From Vibrio salinus (GTDB taxonomy: Bacteria; Pseudomonadota; Gammaproteobacteria; Enterobacterales; Vibrionaceae), in the NCBI RefSeq assembly GCF_021272385.1, contig NZ_JAJSDZ010000009.1, forward strand, positions 1,050,239 through 1,114,238: 64,000 nucleotides of DNA. The letters run 5' to 3'. This document shows, one piece after another, positions 1-8,313 of the stretch. The notes beneath the pieces are model-generated. The model did no database searches, had not been told where the DNA came from, and was given only the letters and a program-made list of their open reading frames with translations. Each line of letters begins with the position of its first letter. The stretch's first letter is position 1. The translations under genes were made by a program, and so were the position numbers.

Positions 1-262
1 TGCTGCTGCTCAGGGGGCTGCATACCTTCAGTTCCGTTACGGTTGGAAATACGGTGTTCCTGCTTATCTGTTAACGGGGTTGGTCGCGTATTCCCGGGTA
101 GATAATGATTACCATTATTGGCGGGACGTTATTATCGGAGCAGCCCTTGGGACTGCAATACAATATTCGGTAACACTGGGTGGATTTAGTGTAACGAATT
201 TAGCCATAGCGCCATATTTTGATGGTGATAGTGTCGGTTTGTACGCATCTATGAATTTTTAG
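1..262 (+). CDS. PAP2-family phosphatase, C-terminal part (5' end outside window)
   Basis: The reading frame is open from base 2 and stops at 262, giving about 86 C-terminal residues. The segment SRVDNDYHYWRD followed by VIIG matches the third motif of the PAP2/type-2 phosphatidic acid phosphatase superfamily (SRV, then a catalytic H and D). That motif holds the second active-site histidine used in lipid-phosphate or pyrophosphate hydrolysis at the membrane. The preceding residues (YGVPAYLLTGLVAY) look like a membrane helix. After the motif come about 30 residues ending in an aromatic Phe. The family call rests on one motif only, because the PSGH motif would lie upstream of the window. Substrate unknown. 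Confidence 0.7.
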   Translation, partial: AAAQGAAYLQFRYGWKYGVPAYLLTGLVAYSRVDNDYHYWRDVIIGAALGTAIQYSVTLGGFSVTNLAIAPYFDGDSVGLYASMNF

Positions 263-323
263 TAATAATGAGCTGGTTTAGTTGTTTTACGAGTCAGGAC
301 GAAAAGTAAAAGAGAAAAATGAT

Positions 324-815
324 ATGAAAAAGTTAACCTTACTGCCTTTGTTAGCATTGGTGTTTGCTCCTTCAATCTGGGCTAATTCTATTGTATATGG
401 TGGGGCATCCATTGGCTCTTCCGATTACAATAATGATCGGTCAGTAGCTTATAATCTTCATGCCGGTATTGGTTTTATTCCATGGATAAGCCTGGAAGGC
501 GGCTATACTTATCATGGCAAATTTGATGCGGTTGGTGGCGACATCGAGGCCGAATCTGCTTATGCCGCAATAAGACCCAACGTTACTATCGGGGCACTTC
601 AGTTGTATGCTAAAGCCGGAATCAACTCCTGGATTCTGGAAGGGGATCGGGGGGTGACGATTCAGGATGACGATGGTTTCGATAAAATGTGGGCTGTGGG
701 CGCAGATTATTCTTTGATTGGTCCTATGGCTGTCGGTCTGGAATATTCAAATTATACGTTGGGTAATAAAGACGTTAAAAGCATTAATGCGACAGTGACA
801 TTTTACTTCTTCTGA
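324..815 (+). CDS. Small outer-membrane beta-barrel protein, 163 aa
   Basis: The ATG at 324 is preferred over the upstream in-frame ATG at 282 because it gives a clean signal peptide (MKKLTLLPLLALVFAPSIWA, cleavage after AWA/IWA-type site). An AAGAGA-type ribosome site lies just upstream. The mature part alternates polar and hydrophobic residues, is rich in Gly/Tyr and ends in ATVTFYFF with a C-terminal Phe, as in outer-membrane barrels of the OmpA-like/Ail-like size class (about eight strands). It starts 61 bases after the PAP2 gene on the same strand and may be co-transcribed. No specific function can be assigned; barrels of this size act as adhesins, stability proteins or small pores. Confidence 0.7.
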   Translation: MKKLTLLPLLALVFAPSIWANSIVYGGASIGSSDYNNDRSVAYNLHAGIGFIPWISLEGGYTYHGKFDAVGGDIEAESAYAAIRPNVTIGALQLYAKAGINSWILEGDRGVTIQDDDGFDKMWAVGADYSLIGPMAVGLEYSNYTLGNKDVKSINATVTFYFF

Positions 816-842
816 TTTATGTCGTTCTGAGTCGGAATTCGG

Positions 843-2960
843 TCAATTAACAGCACAGTCATATTCTTCCTGAACATTGTGATGACGGAATTTTTGACGA
901 ATGTTGTTAATTGACTTACTCAGGTCTTTGATCGCAACCGGCTCAGAAAAGTAGTACCCCTGAAGCGCCAGATAGCCTTTCTGTGTGATGTATTTCGCGT
1001 GTTCTTCTGTTTCAATTCCTTCGCAGCAACAATAAAGATTTAGCTTATTTGCCAACTCCAGAATTGAGCTTAAAATGGCGTCGTCTCTGCTACTCATAAA
1101 GGCGTTTGAGACAAATTTCCGATCGATTTTCAGTGTGTCAATTTCAATCAGGCTTAGGTAGCTCAGCGACGAATATCCTGTTCCAAAATCATCGAGAGCA
1201 ATGCTTCCCCCCATTTTTCTGATTGAAGAGAAGAATTGATTTGCCAGTTTGAAATCTTCCAGATAACTGGATTCGGTAATTTCTATTTGTAATGACGTGA
1301 TACTTTGTTTATATCGTTCTAGTTCAGACAATATAAATCCATGCATTTCATTACTAATTAAATCTTTAGAGGATAAATTAAAAGAAACCACAATATCGTC
1401 ACCGCAGATTTTCTTTAACAGTGCCAAATCTGAACAAACCTTTGAAATCACCCATTTTGTAATTTCGCCTATTTTCCCACCCTGTTCTGCAATAGGAATA
1501 AAGAATTCCGGCAGGATTTCACCCAGACGAGGGTGGTACCAGCGTATTAATGCTTCAAGACCTTCTATTTTCCCAAATGTAGACACTTTAGGCTGGTAGA
1601 AGAGTGAAAATTGCTTATTCGTGATGGCCTGAGGAATCAGGCTAATGATTTCTTCCTTTCGTTTTTTCTTATTCAACATGACGTTTTCAAAAAACGTAAA
1701 TTGTCCTCTACCGTTGTTTTTTGAAAAATACATGGCTACATCGGCGTAGGAAATTAATGTATCCAGGTTGTAGTCCGCCTGACTGGCTTTGGCGATACCA
1801 ATACTGACGCTTGTGGTTATATTCCAGTTATTGACCATGATCGGAGACTGAAATTCATTAACGATCTTTTGAGCTACCTGGATAGCTGAGTCAATTTGAG
1901 CTCCTTCATTCAGAACGATGAGAAATTCATCACCGGCAAGCCTGGCCAGAATACAATGATTGTGCAGACAGGTAAGTACTTTTTGGCTGACAATGTTTAG
2001 CAGAGCGTCGCCGGTTTCGTGTCCCATTCTGTCATTAATGTTTTTGAAGCTGTCAATATCAAAATACAGAATGGACAAGTCCTGATTGCTGGTTTTTACT
2101 TCGGCTAAATCTTCGGTTAGTTTCTCGATGATAAACCGCCGGTTAGGTAGTCCCGTTAACTGATCGTAGTTGGCAAGCTTGTTGAGTTTGTTTTGTTGTT
2201 CGATCAGTATTTTATTTTGTTCATGATTAATTTGGTATTCATTATTAATCGTTTCCAGCATGGCATTGATATCATCCGTTAAAGTCGCGACTTCGTCGGA
2301 ACTTTCGGAAGTAAATCTTAAGCTGTAATTACCGGTTACTTTAATTTTCTTTGTAAATTCAGATAAAGATAACAGAGGGTTAAACAGTTTTTTAAGCAGA
2401 AACCAGGTTAAAATTAAAGTAACCAGCAGAACGATTCCGACGACTGGCAAGGCAATTGAAATGAGAGTATTTCTGCTTTTAATGATTGGAGCATTGAAAT
2501 CATGAACCACGAGAAGATAACCTTGTGGATTATCGTGTTCGCCAATGGGTTTTAATATCGCCAGTACATCCCGTTGCTCAGAAGTGACGTAGGGCAGAGA
2601 TTTTATCTCAGGTAAGGTAGATAAAATGTGTTTTATCCGGCTGTGTGACACTTTGTTTATGTTGACGTACTGGTTGATTTTATTCCAGTTTCTATCGTAA
2701 ACATAGGAAAAAAGAATGTGATCATATTTTTGAAATGTCAGTAAATTATTTTTTATTTCAAAAGATGAATCCTGATCACCAATGTAAAGTAACAGTTCGT
2801 CAGCGACATTAGCCGTCAGTGCATCCAAATTACTTTCTACGGAATTAAGATAGATTTGCTGATGTTGTTTAAGAGAGATGGCAAATACCAGTAACGCACA
2901 GAGTACAATTGATATTGTACTGATTAACATGAATTTTGTGCGGATGCTGAGTTGTATCAT
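843..2960 (-). CDS. Membrane sensor with HAMP, GGDEF and EAL domains (c-di-GMP turnover), 705 aa
   Basis: Two membrane helices (about residues 8-28 and 165-190) flank a roughly 135-residue periplasmic sensor region. A HAMP segment follows (about 190-240), then a GGDEF domain with the active-site variant AGDEF (RLAGDEFLIVL, about residue 340). The EAL domain starts with EALIRW (about residue 470) and keeps NLSS, DDFGTGYSSL and the terminal LQGYYFSEP, so the phosphodiesterase site appears complete. Both activities are possible; the A for G change in GGDEF is tolerated in many cyclases. It is the last gene of a minus-strand operon, 24 bases after the PstS-like gene. This suggests that periplasmic ligand sensing is coupled to c-di-GMP level. 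Confidence 0.93.
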   Translation of the reverse strand: MIQLSIRTKFMLISTISIVLCALLVFAISLKQHQQIYLNSVESNLDALTANVADELLLYIGDQDSSFEIKNNLLTFQKYDHILFSYVYDRNWNKINQYVNINKVSHSRIKHILSTLPEIKSLPYVTSEQRDVLAILKPIGEHDNPQGYLLVVHDFNAPIIKSRNTLISIALPVVGIVLLVTLILTWFLLKKLFNPLLSLSEFTKKIKVTGNYSLRFTSESSDEVATLTDDINAMLETINNEYQINHEQNKILIEQQNKLNKLANYDQLTGLPNRRFIIEKLTEDLAEVKTSNQDLSILYFDIDSFKNINDRMGHETGDALLNIVSQKVLTCLHNHCILARLAGDEFLIVLNEGAQIDSAIQVAQKIVNEFQSPIMVNNWNITTSVSIGIAKASQADYNLDTLISYADVAMYFSKNNGRGQFTFFENVMLNKKKRKEEIISLIPQAITNKQFSLFYQPKVSTFGKIEGLEALIRWYHPRLGEILPEFFIPIAEQGGKIGEITKWVISKVCSDLALLKKICGDDIVVSFNLSSKDLISNEMHGFILSELERYKQSITSLQIEITESSYLEDFKLANQFFSSIRKMGGSIALDDFGTGYSSLSYLSLIEIDTLKIDRKFVSNAFMSSRDDAILSSILELANKLNLYCCCEGIETEEHAKYITQKGYLALQGYYFSEPVAIKDLSKSINNIRQKFRHHNVQEEYDCAVN

Positions 2961-2984
2961 TGGTATTCCGGTTTCAGGGTAATC

Positions 2985-3431
2985 TTATTTTTGACAAAGA
3001 ATTTTCATGTCATCAGGCAGTGACTGTTTGGCGGTTATGTAACCTATCGTATTGTCATGTGAAATGATATAGCCAATGACATCTTTTTCAGTATTAAACT
3101 CTTTTGGGCGTCTTTCGCTTTTACCGGAAAACAGTAACTGAGCCCAGTAAGCCTGTACACGGCCTTCTGTTAATCCCAGAATTTGAGTATTAAATAAAGT
3201 TCGGGCGCTGTTTCCGACAGAGAGATTGACGGGTTTAAATTTTCGGCTCAGCGTTCCACCTAAAAAAATCTGTCTGACTTCATTTCGGGATAAATGGTCA
3301 ATTTGTGATGATACATTGGTAATGACGTAGATGTCAGCCGCGCAGGCAGATTGGCTCATACTTAGTGAGAGTATGAGCCCAACACATGAGCATAAAATCT
3401 GCAACCGTAAACTCTGACAGAATCGTTTCAT
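2985..3431 (-). CDS. Short PstS-like periplasmic phosphate-binding-type protein, 148 aa
   Basis: The start is the ATG at 3431, which overlaps the TAA stop of the upstream porin (TAATG) and implies translational coupling; a GTG at 3443 is less likely. A signal peptide runs to about residue 32 (SQSACA then ADIYVITN). The mature part resembles one lobe of PstS-type phosphate-binding proteins, with LSRNEVRQIFLGG near the start and IGYI near the end. At under half the length of PstS (about 320 aa) it cannot form the usual two-lobe clamp. It sits between a porin and a GGDEF-EAL enzyme, so it may feed a ligand signal to the membrane sensor rather than to an ABC transporter. No pst transport genes are nearby. 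Confidence 0.7.
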   Translation of the reverse strand: MKRFCQSLRLQILCSCVGLILSLSMSQSACAADIYVITNVSSQIDHLSRNEVRQIFLGGTLSRKFKPVNLSVGNSARTLFNTQILGLTEGRVQAYWAQLLFSGKSERRPKEFNTEKDVIGYIISHDNTIGYITAKQSLPDDMKILCQK

Positions 3432-4690
3432 TAAAAGACCCACTGTACACTTAATTTATATAGTGCTGCTTTTCTGTCAAATCCATCTTTTATTGAAGTA
3501 AAATAAGACTCTTTGTCTTCATAGCCGTCTATGTAGCTGATTTCTGCTTTTAATGCTATCTGAGGCTTTATGTCCCAGCGGGTACCCAGAGTCCAAACTC
3601 TGACAGAATCATTGGCCAGAAAGGACGTGATAGGAGATAAAGCTTCGATGTGCCGGTATGACTCCATCGGCTCATTGTATTTTACCCTGCTGTCGGCATA
3701 AGTCAGGCTGAACGTCCAGGGAAAGGTAATATATCCACCGGTTAAATAGTAACTTTCCATATCCGGGGCAAAATCAATGTCGCCAGTTTTGATTTGTACC
3801 CATTCCGCGCGGGTGAAATATTGCAGTCCATCGTAAGACACAGAAGCCTGTGAGACATCAAAAAAGCCTTTCGATGAAAAATCAGCATCGTTGACTGAGC
3901 TGGCCAGAGAAGACAGTTTGTTGGCTTCTGAGATACTTTTTGCATTTAAAATGGCTATGCTCAGATACGATTTGGCCATGTTTATCAGGTTATCGACATT
4001 CATGTTGACTTCTCCCCGATGTTGCGATATCCGGAACTGAAAATTGTTATAATTGATCTTCCCGACCAGGCCGCCAAAGAAATTTACCCGGTAATCGGTG
4101 TTGAGGCCATTCACATCGGTATTATTACTGTATGTGCCAATGTAGGATTCCAGAGACGTATCAAAATCATCGAAGCTATTTCCCCAGGAAATATCCACTC
4201 CGTCATATGTTTGGAATAACCAACCGTTATAAGACTGTTTTGGTAGTGTAATCCAGGGATAGGCATAGCTGATATCATTGGCATCGCTGTAAGCAAGGAA
4301 GGGCGCTCTCATTCTTCCGGCTTTCAATGTCAGATGATCATTTGCCAGCCAGGTAAGGTAAGCCCAGTTGATGATATCGTCGTTATAATCTTTGTATTTT
4401 TTATTATCATCTTTAATTGTGCCCTGAACAGTGGCACTAAATGTTTCATTAAACTGGTAGGAAACCTGTAAGCCCAGTAAGCTATCTGGTTTCAGAGAGA
4501 GAGCATCAGTATACCCCCGGTAATTGGCTTGCTCTGTATCGAGTTTCCCGACAGAAATACTGCCGAATCCTGATATGGACCAGGGCGAATCATTTGCGGT
4601 TTCGGCTAGGGACAAGACTGGAAGTAATGACAGGCCAATAATTAATAACGTATTGAATAATGGCCGAAAAAATAAAAATGAGGTAACCAC
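3431..4690 (-). CDS. Outer-membrane porin-like protein, 419 aa
   Basis: A signal peptide (hydrophobic core LLIIGLSLLPVLSLA, cleavage near SLAET) precedes a long Gly/aromatic-rich beta-barrel sequence ending in LYKLSVQWVF with the terminal Phe typical of porins. The opening WSISGFGSISVGKLD, and later KAGRMRAPFLAYSD, resemble general porins or anion porins of gammaproteobacteria. The start is a GTG at 4690 with no strong ribosome site, so the true start is uncertain by a few codons. It is the first gene of a three-gene minus-strand operon. The stop overlaps the ATG of the PstS-like gene, which supports joint function. Substrate cannot be read from the sequence. Confidence 0.8.
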   Translation of the reverse strand: MVTSFLFFRPLFNTLLIIGLSLLPVLSLAETANDSPWSISGFGSISVGKLDTEQANYRGYTDALSLKPDSLLGLQVSYQFNETFSATVQGTIKDDNKKYKDYNDDIINWAYLTWLANDHLTLKAGRMRAPFLAYSDANDISYAYPWITLPKQSYNGWLFQTYDGVDISWGNSFDDFDTSLESYIGTYSNNTDVNGLNTDYRVNFFGGLVGKINYNNFQFRISQHRGEVNMNVDNLINMAKSYLSIAILNAKSISEANKLSSLASSVNDADFSSKGFFDVSQASVSYDGLQYFTRAEWVQIKTGDIDFAPDMESYYLTGGYITFPWTFSLTYADSRVKYNEPMESYRHIEALSPITSFLANDSVRVWTLGTRWDIKPQIALKAEISYIDGYEDKESYFTSIKDGFDRKAALYKLSVQWVF

Positions 4691-4863
4691 TACGAAAGAT
4701 CTTATTTTTAATATGTTAATGGCGGTTTTATGGCGATCGTCAAAAAACCAACGAATAGTTGATATAATACTCTTTTAGTGAATGAATTAGCAAATATTAA
4801 TAAACACAGGAGAGGGATGATACAGCAGTTGAGAAGTGAAAATCAGAACCAACATCTTATTAT

Positions 4864-4903
4864 CTAGCATGCCGAAGTATTTCGTGGACTTCGCGCAGGC
4901 TAG
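4864..4903. repeat. GC-rich 15-bp imperfect hairpin in an AT-rich gap
   Basis: CTAGCATGCCGAAGT and, after nine bases, ACTTCGCGCAGGCTAG pair with one mismatch and one bulged base. The element is GC-rich within an AT-rich 274-base gap between the porin start (4690) and the mini-ORF stop (4965). No U-tract follows on either strand, so it is not a standard terminator. A second hairpin (GAAGCC/GGCTTC) lies at 4929-4947. It could be a repetitive palindromic element or part of a structured RNA. Confidence 0.55.
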
Positions 4904-4964
4904 TGATGGTCAAATTAAAATATGTTATGAAGCCTGATACCGGCTTCTGACTTTTCAGGGGGAA

Positions 4965-5036
4965 CTAACTTTTATGTGTTGTTTTCTGACGATTTAGCTG
5001 GAACCAATGACGTTGGCGTCCTGTTCTTTTCGACAT
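4965..5036 (-). CDS. Candidate 23-aa basic mini-protein
   Basis: The ATG at 5036 is preceded by a strong ribosome site (AAGGAG about seven bases upstream). The frame encodes MSKRTGRQRHWFQ followed by LNRQKTTHKS, very rich in Arg, Lys, His and Gln, with a TAG stop at 4965. No family is recognised. The combination of a near-perfect Shine-Dalgarno sequence and a strongly basic product argues for real translation, for example as a leader peptide, a ribosome-associated peptide or a regulatory mini-protein. Two hairpins lie 3' of the stop. An upstream in-frame extension to 5216 lacks a ribosome site. Confidence 0.45.
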   Translation of the reverse strand: MSKRTGRQRHWFQLNRQKTTHKS

Positions 5037-5264
5037 AACATTCTCCTTATTATTTAAGTAACCAGTTGAGTATAGGCAGAAGATATTAATTTTATGTGAA
5101 GCTGAATTGAAATTTTGAAGACAGTCACGATCTGTTTTTGGATAATTGTGATCACTGAAAAACAAGTTTCTCTGTATCAACCTGATTTTGCTCAATGAAT
5201 GTACTGTTGGTATCACTATATATTTGCGTTTTATTTGTGAAACTAATAATAAGGTTTATTAATA

Positions 5265-6491
5265 ATGCGGTGGTGGGTATTAGGTTTACTGTTGTCGTCA
5301 GGATGTTCCTGGGCGGTAAATACAGAGTGTTTGTCTGAGCGAACACAGGCATTGGAAGTAGTTTGTCAGACTCAGTCTCTGAGTACAATGAATCATATTA
5401 TCGGTATTCTTTATAAAAAAGATTTAAAGCTGGCCGGTTCTGAAAGTTTAAAGGCGGAGCAGGAAGCCTGGCTTGAGTTACGTGACCAGCGTTGTCTGGA
5501 TAAAGAATCGTGTGAAGACTCGATGATCGAGAGGATTAATCAACTTTTAATCCACCTGACGGAACGTCGTGTGAAAAATTTGCAGAAGGGTATGGATTTA
5601 CCTGATGGCTCCGGGCTGGATAATTATTCAAAAGATGCACTTAAGTTAGTCGGGCAGGAACATTACCATCCATGGAAACGCAGAGCTGTTTTAAAACCGA
5701 CCGTGAAAGCTTTTGAACCTGTTGCAGCTGTATTTGGCAATGAGGTTTTTGTTTTTTACAAAACATATACATCTAATTACCGGCAGATAATTCATGAGCT
5801 GAATTTGATGACGATGCAGGGATACCAGATTGCATCCGGTGATGAATACAGTATGACAGTAAAAGGTAATCAGCTGCTGTTTGTTCATACTTCCGATAAG
5901 GAAAAGGTTCAGCTGTATTCTTACACGATTGGATCGAAAATGTATCCGACCAAAAAAGGTCAGATTACTTCTGTTGATTTTCAGAAGATGATGGGACGCA
6001 GTGATCGTACCAAGCGTTGGGCACTATCTCACGATGGGCGAAAAATTGCAGTAATTACCTCGGAAATTAATCATATGTCTACCGACTCATCTCTTTCTGA
6101 AAACGTATCCGGATATATAAAGGCAATCACAGAAAAACTGGATATCAAGGCAATAAAAGATGATCGTACTATAGCCGTTTATGACAGTACCAGTGATCAG
6201 GTAACACTTATGCCTGGTATTCTGGATGGTGCGAAGGAACGTATCTGGTGGCGGATTTTTGATATGGTTTGGACGGATGATGATACCCAGATCTATTTTG
6301 ATAACGAGGGACAACGTTTTGCCTGCATATGGCAGTATGATTTAGTGTCTAATCAGGTAACGAAAATTGTGCCAGAACATACGGCCATTACCCCATATCC
6401 TTTTAAATATAAAGGTCAGCCATATATTGTTTACATTCAAGCCAGTGGTGGTTATGACGGGAAACTGATACTGGCTACTCCTTCTGAGTAA
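5265..6491 (+). CDS. Exported protein with LprI-like N-terminal domain and propeller-like C-terminal part, 408 aa
   Basis: The ATG at 5265 follows AAGGT. A short signal sequence (MRWWVLGLLLSSGCSWA) has a Cys at residue 14 but a poor lipobox. Residues about 20-105 resemble the LprI/DUF1311 N-terminal domain: paired cysteines (TECLSE, VVCQT, RCLDKESCED) and AEQEAWLELRDQRC, the AEQRAWLxxRD signature. Some members of that family inhibit lysozyme. Residues about 150-408 have repeated strands with patterns such as LFVHTSDKEKVQLYSY and KIAVITSE, as in TolB/WD40-like propellers. The fusion is unusual. It stands alone, followed by a hairpin at 6509-6549. A role in the envelope is inferred only. Confidence 0.65.
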   Translation: MRWWVLGLLLSSGCSWAVNTECLSERTQALEVVCQTQSLSTMNHIIGILYKKDLKLAGSESLKAEQEAWLELRDQRCLDKESCEDSMIERINQLLIHLTERRVKNLQKGMDLPDGSGLDNYSKDALKLVGQEHYHPWKRRAVLKPTVKAFEPVAAVFGNEVFVFYKTYTSNYRQIIHELNLMTMQGYQIASGDEYSMTVKGNQLLFVHTSDKEKVQLYSYTIGSKMYPTKKGQITSVDFQKMMGRSDRTKRWALSHDGRKIAVITSEINHMSTDSSLSENVSGYIKAITEKLDIKAIKDDRTIAVYDSTSDQVTLMPGILDGAKERIWWRIFDMVWTDDDTQIYFDNEGQRFACIWQYDLVSNQVTKIVPEHTAITPYPFKYKGQPYIVYIQASGGYDGKLILATPSE

Positions 6492-6508
6492 TATTTTGAA
6501 AGCATTGC

Positions 6509-6549
6509 TGTTCTGCCTTTTGCCATGATCCCCCTGAAAGGCAGGACGT
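6509..6549 (+). terminator. Hairpin downstream of the LprI-like gene
   Basis: GTTCTGCCTTT and AAAGGCAGGAC form an 11-bp stem with one G-U pair and a loop of about 17 bases. It starts 18 bases after the stop codon. The following bases are T-rich (TTCTTTTTG) but start about ten bases later, so it is a weak intrinsic terminator candidate. Confidence 0.5.
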
Positions 6550-6921
6550 CAAATCCATTCTTTTTGTGAATGTATTTCTTCCTCTTATATATTCTTATTA
6601 TTTGTAATATTTCAAATTATTGCCCATATTTAAAATTTTATTTTGAATATATAGTTGGTTGCCAAAATAAATATTCATTATATTTAATATAAATAGTTAA
6701 TAATTTTTAGTTGTTTCTTCTGATTGTTTTTGTTTTTTTATTTTAAAATATTGATTTTAATGGCTTTATCTTTTATTTTGTTTTTAATATTTATTTTTAT
6801 CTAAAAAATACATATTCATTGGTATAAAGATCTGCTTGTATTTGTTAATTTAGATCATTTGTTTGTATTTTGTGTAAAGAGTAGGATTTGGAACCTTTTG
6901 GTTCAATATCTAAAAAATACA
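6550..6921. other. AT-rich intergenic region upstream of the peptide permease
   Basis: This stretch is about 80 percent A+T with long T and A runs, and no ORF or RNA gene is visible. It presumably holds the promoter of the POT permease. Nothing specific (DnaA boxes, iterons, clear operator) could be identified. Confidence 0.5.
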
Positions 6922-8310
6922 ATGACAAATACACATCAAATTTTAGGGCATCCCAGAGGCCTGTTTCTTCTTTTTGGTACTGAGTTGTGGGAGCGATTTT
7001 CCTACTATGCAATGAGAGCAATTCTTGTTTTGTACTTAACTGATACAACAATTCATGGCGGTCTTGGTTGGACGGAAAAAGAAGCACTCGATTTATATGG
7101 AATTTATACTGGGCTTGTCTATATCACTCCTCTGATCGGTGGTTGGTTGGCGGATAATTATCTGGGTCAGAGAAAATCCATTTTGATCGGCGGTACCCTG
7201 ATGGCTATCGGTCAGTTTACTCTTGCCCTGCCTGTTGGTTTTTTGGGTTTAACGGTGGTTCACGGTTTTGTGCTTGGACTGGTATTTCTGATTGCCGGTA
7301 ATGGATTTTTTAAACCGAATATTGCAACAATGGTTGGAGATTTATACGAAGAGGGAGATCACCGCCGGGATGGTGCGTTTACTATTTTTTATATGGGAAT
7401 TAACCTTGGTGCTCTGATTGCTGGAATTATCGCCGGAGCAGTCACCAACGAATTTGGCTGGAAAGCGGGATTTGTTGCCGCCGGGATCGGCATGTTAATC
7501 AGTGTCGTATTACAAATGACTCTGGCCCAGCGTTGGTTGGGTGACATCGGTCGAGTACCATCAGCTGTCAGTGATGCAAATCAAAAGCACCAAACAAAAT
7601 CCACGCCTCTGACAAAAGAAGAAGTCGATCGCCTGAAGGTGATTTTGGTGATGGGGTTATTTGTCATTATTTTCTGGGCGGGTTTTGAGCAGGCCGGTGG
7701 TCTGATGAATTTATATACCCAGCAATATACTGATCGTATGGTGGGCAATTTTGAAGTGCCAACAGCCTGGTTTCAGTCATTGAATCCATTTTTTATTATT
7801 ACCTGCGCGCCAATTATTGCTGCCATCTGGGTAAAACTGGGTTCGAAGGAACCTAATTCTCCGGTGAAGTTTGCGATGGGACTTTTCTTTTTAGCAATCG
7901 GCTTTGTCTGTATGGTCGGCGCCGTACTGGAGCAGGGGGGGGATGTGACGGTTAAGACTTCCATGTTGTGGCTGGTCGGTGCATTTTTCTTTCACACCAT
8001 CGGTGAACTGTGTTTGTCTCCAATCGGCTTGTCTATGGTGACCAAACTGGCTCCGCTCAGACTGGCCTCTCTAATGATGGGGGTGTGGTATGGTTTTAAT
8101 GCTGTTGCAAATTATGTTGCCGGTTTGATTGGTGCTCATGTCGGCGAGCTGGGTGCATTATCTATCTTTGGTGGCATTGCGGTCACTGCGATTTTGAGCA
8201 GTATTATTCTGTTGGTATTTTCCACTAAGCTTGTTTACTGGATGCATGGTGCAGAACAACCTAAGACTTCCGTTGATTCAGAGAATCCGCTAAATACTCA
8301 GGAAGCATAA
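6922..8310 (+). CDS. POT/PTR-family proton-coupled di-/tripeptide permease, 462 aa
   Basis: The start at 6922 (MTNTHQILGHPRGLFLLFG) is chosen over 6859 because it places the family-conserved N-terminus correctly. The ExxERFxYY signature is present as ELWERFSYYAMRAIL, and the second PTR2 signature as FYMGINLGALIAGII. Twelve to fourteen hydrophobic segments are evident. Lengths of 460-500 aa are usual for DtpA/DtpB-type importers, which take up small peptides with protons across the inner membrane. No clear ribosome site was seen. It is monocistronic and converges with the deoR gene, with only a few bases between their stops. The exact subgroup (DtpA to DtpD) is not assigned. Confidence 0.93.
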   Translation: MTNTHQILGHPRGLFLLFGTELWERFSYYAMRAILVLYLTDTTIHGGLGWTEKEALDLYGIYTGLVYITPLIGGWLADNYLGQRKSILIGGTLMAIGQFTLALPVGFLGLTVVHGFVLGLVFLIAGNGFFKPNIATMVGDLYEEGDHRRDGAFTIFYMGINLGALIAGIIAGAVTNEFGWKAGFVAAGIGMLISVVLQMTLAQRWLGDIGRVPSAVSDANQKHQTKSTPLTKEEVDRLKVILVMGLFVIIFWAGFEQAGGLMNLYTQQYTDRMVGNFEVPTAWFQSLNPFFIITCAPIIAAIWVKLGSKEPNSPVKFAMGLFFLAIGFVCMVGAVLEQGGDVTVKTSMLWLVGAFFFHTIGELCLSPIGLSMVTKLAPLRLASLMMGVWYGFNAVANYVAGLIGAHVGELGALSIFGGIAVTAILSSIILLVFSTKLVYWMHGAEQPKTSVDSENPLNTQEA

Positions 8311-8313
8311 GCA

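Noticed and set aside
1297..1599. A 100-codon plus-strand frame inside the GGDEF-EAL gene
   Set aside because: It lies opposite the conserved EAL domain, has no ribosome site and no recognisable product; a shadow of the real gene.
4864..4903. Integron attC site or rho-independent terminator
   Set aside because: No attC core sites (GTTRRRY/RYYYAAC) flank the stem and no U-tract follows on either strand.
6550..6921. Replication origin in the very AT-rich stretch
   Set aside because: No DnaA-box cluster, iterons or GATC cluster, and no replication genes nearby.
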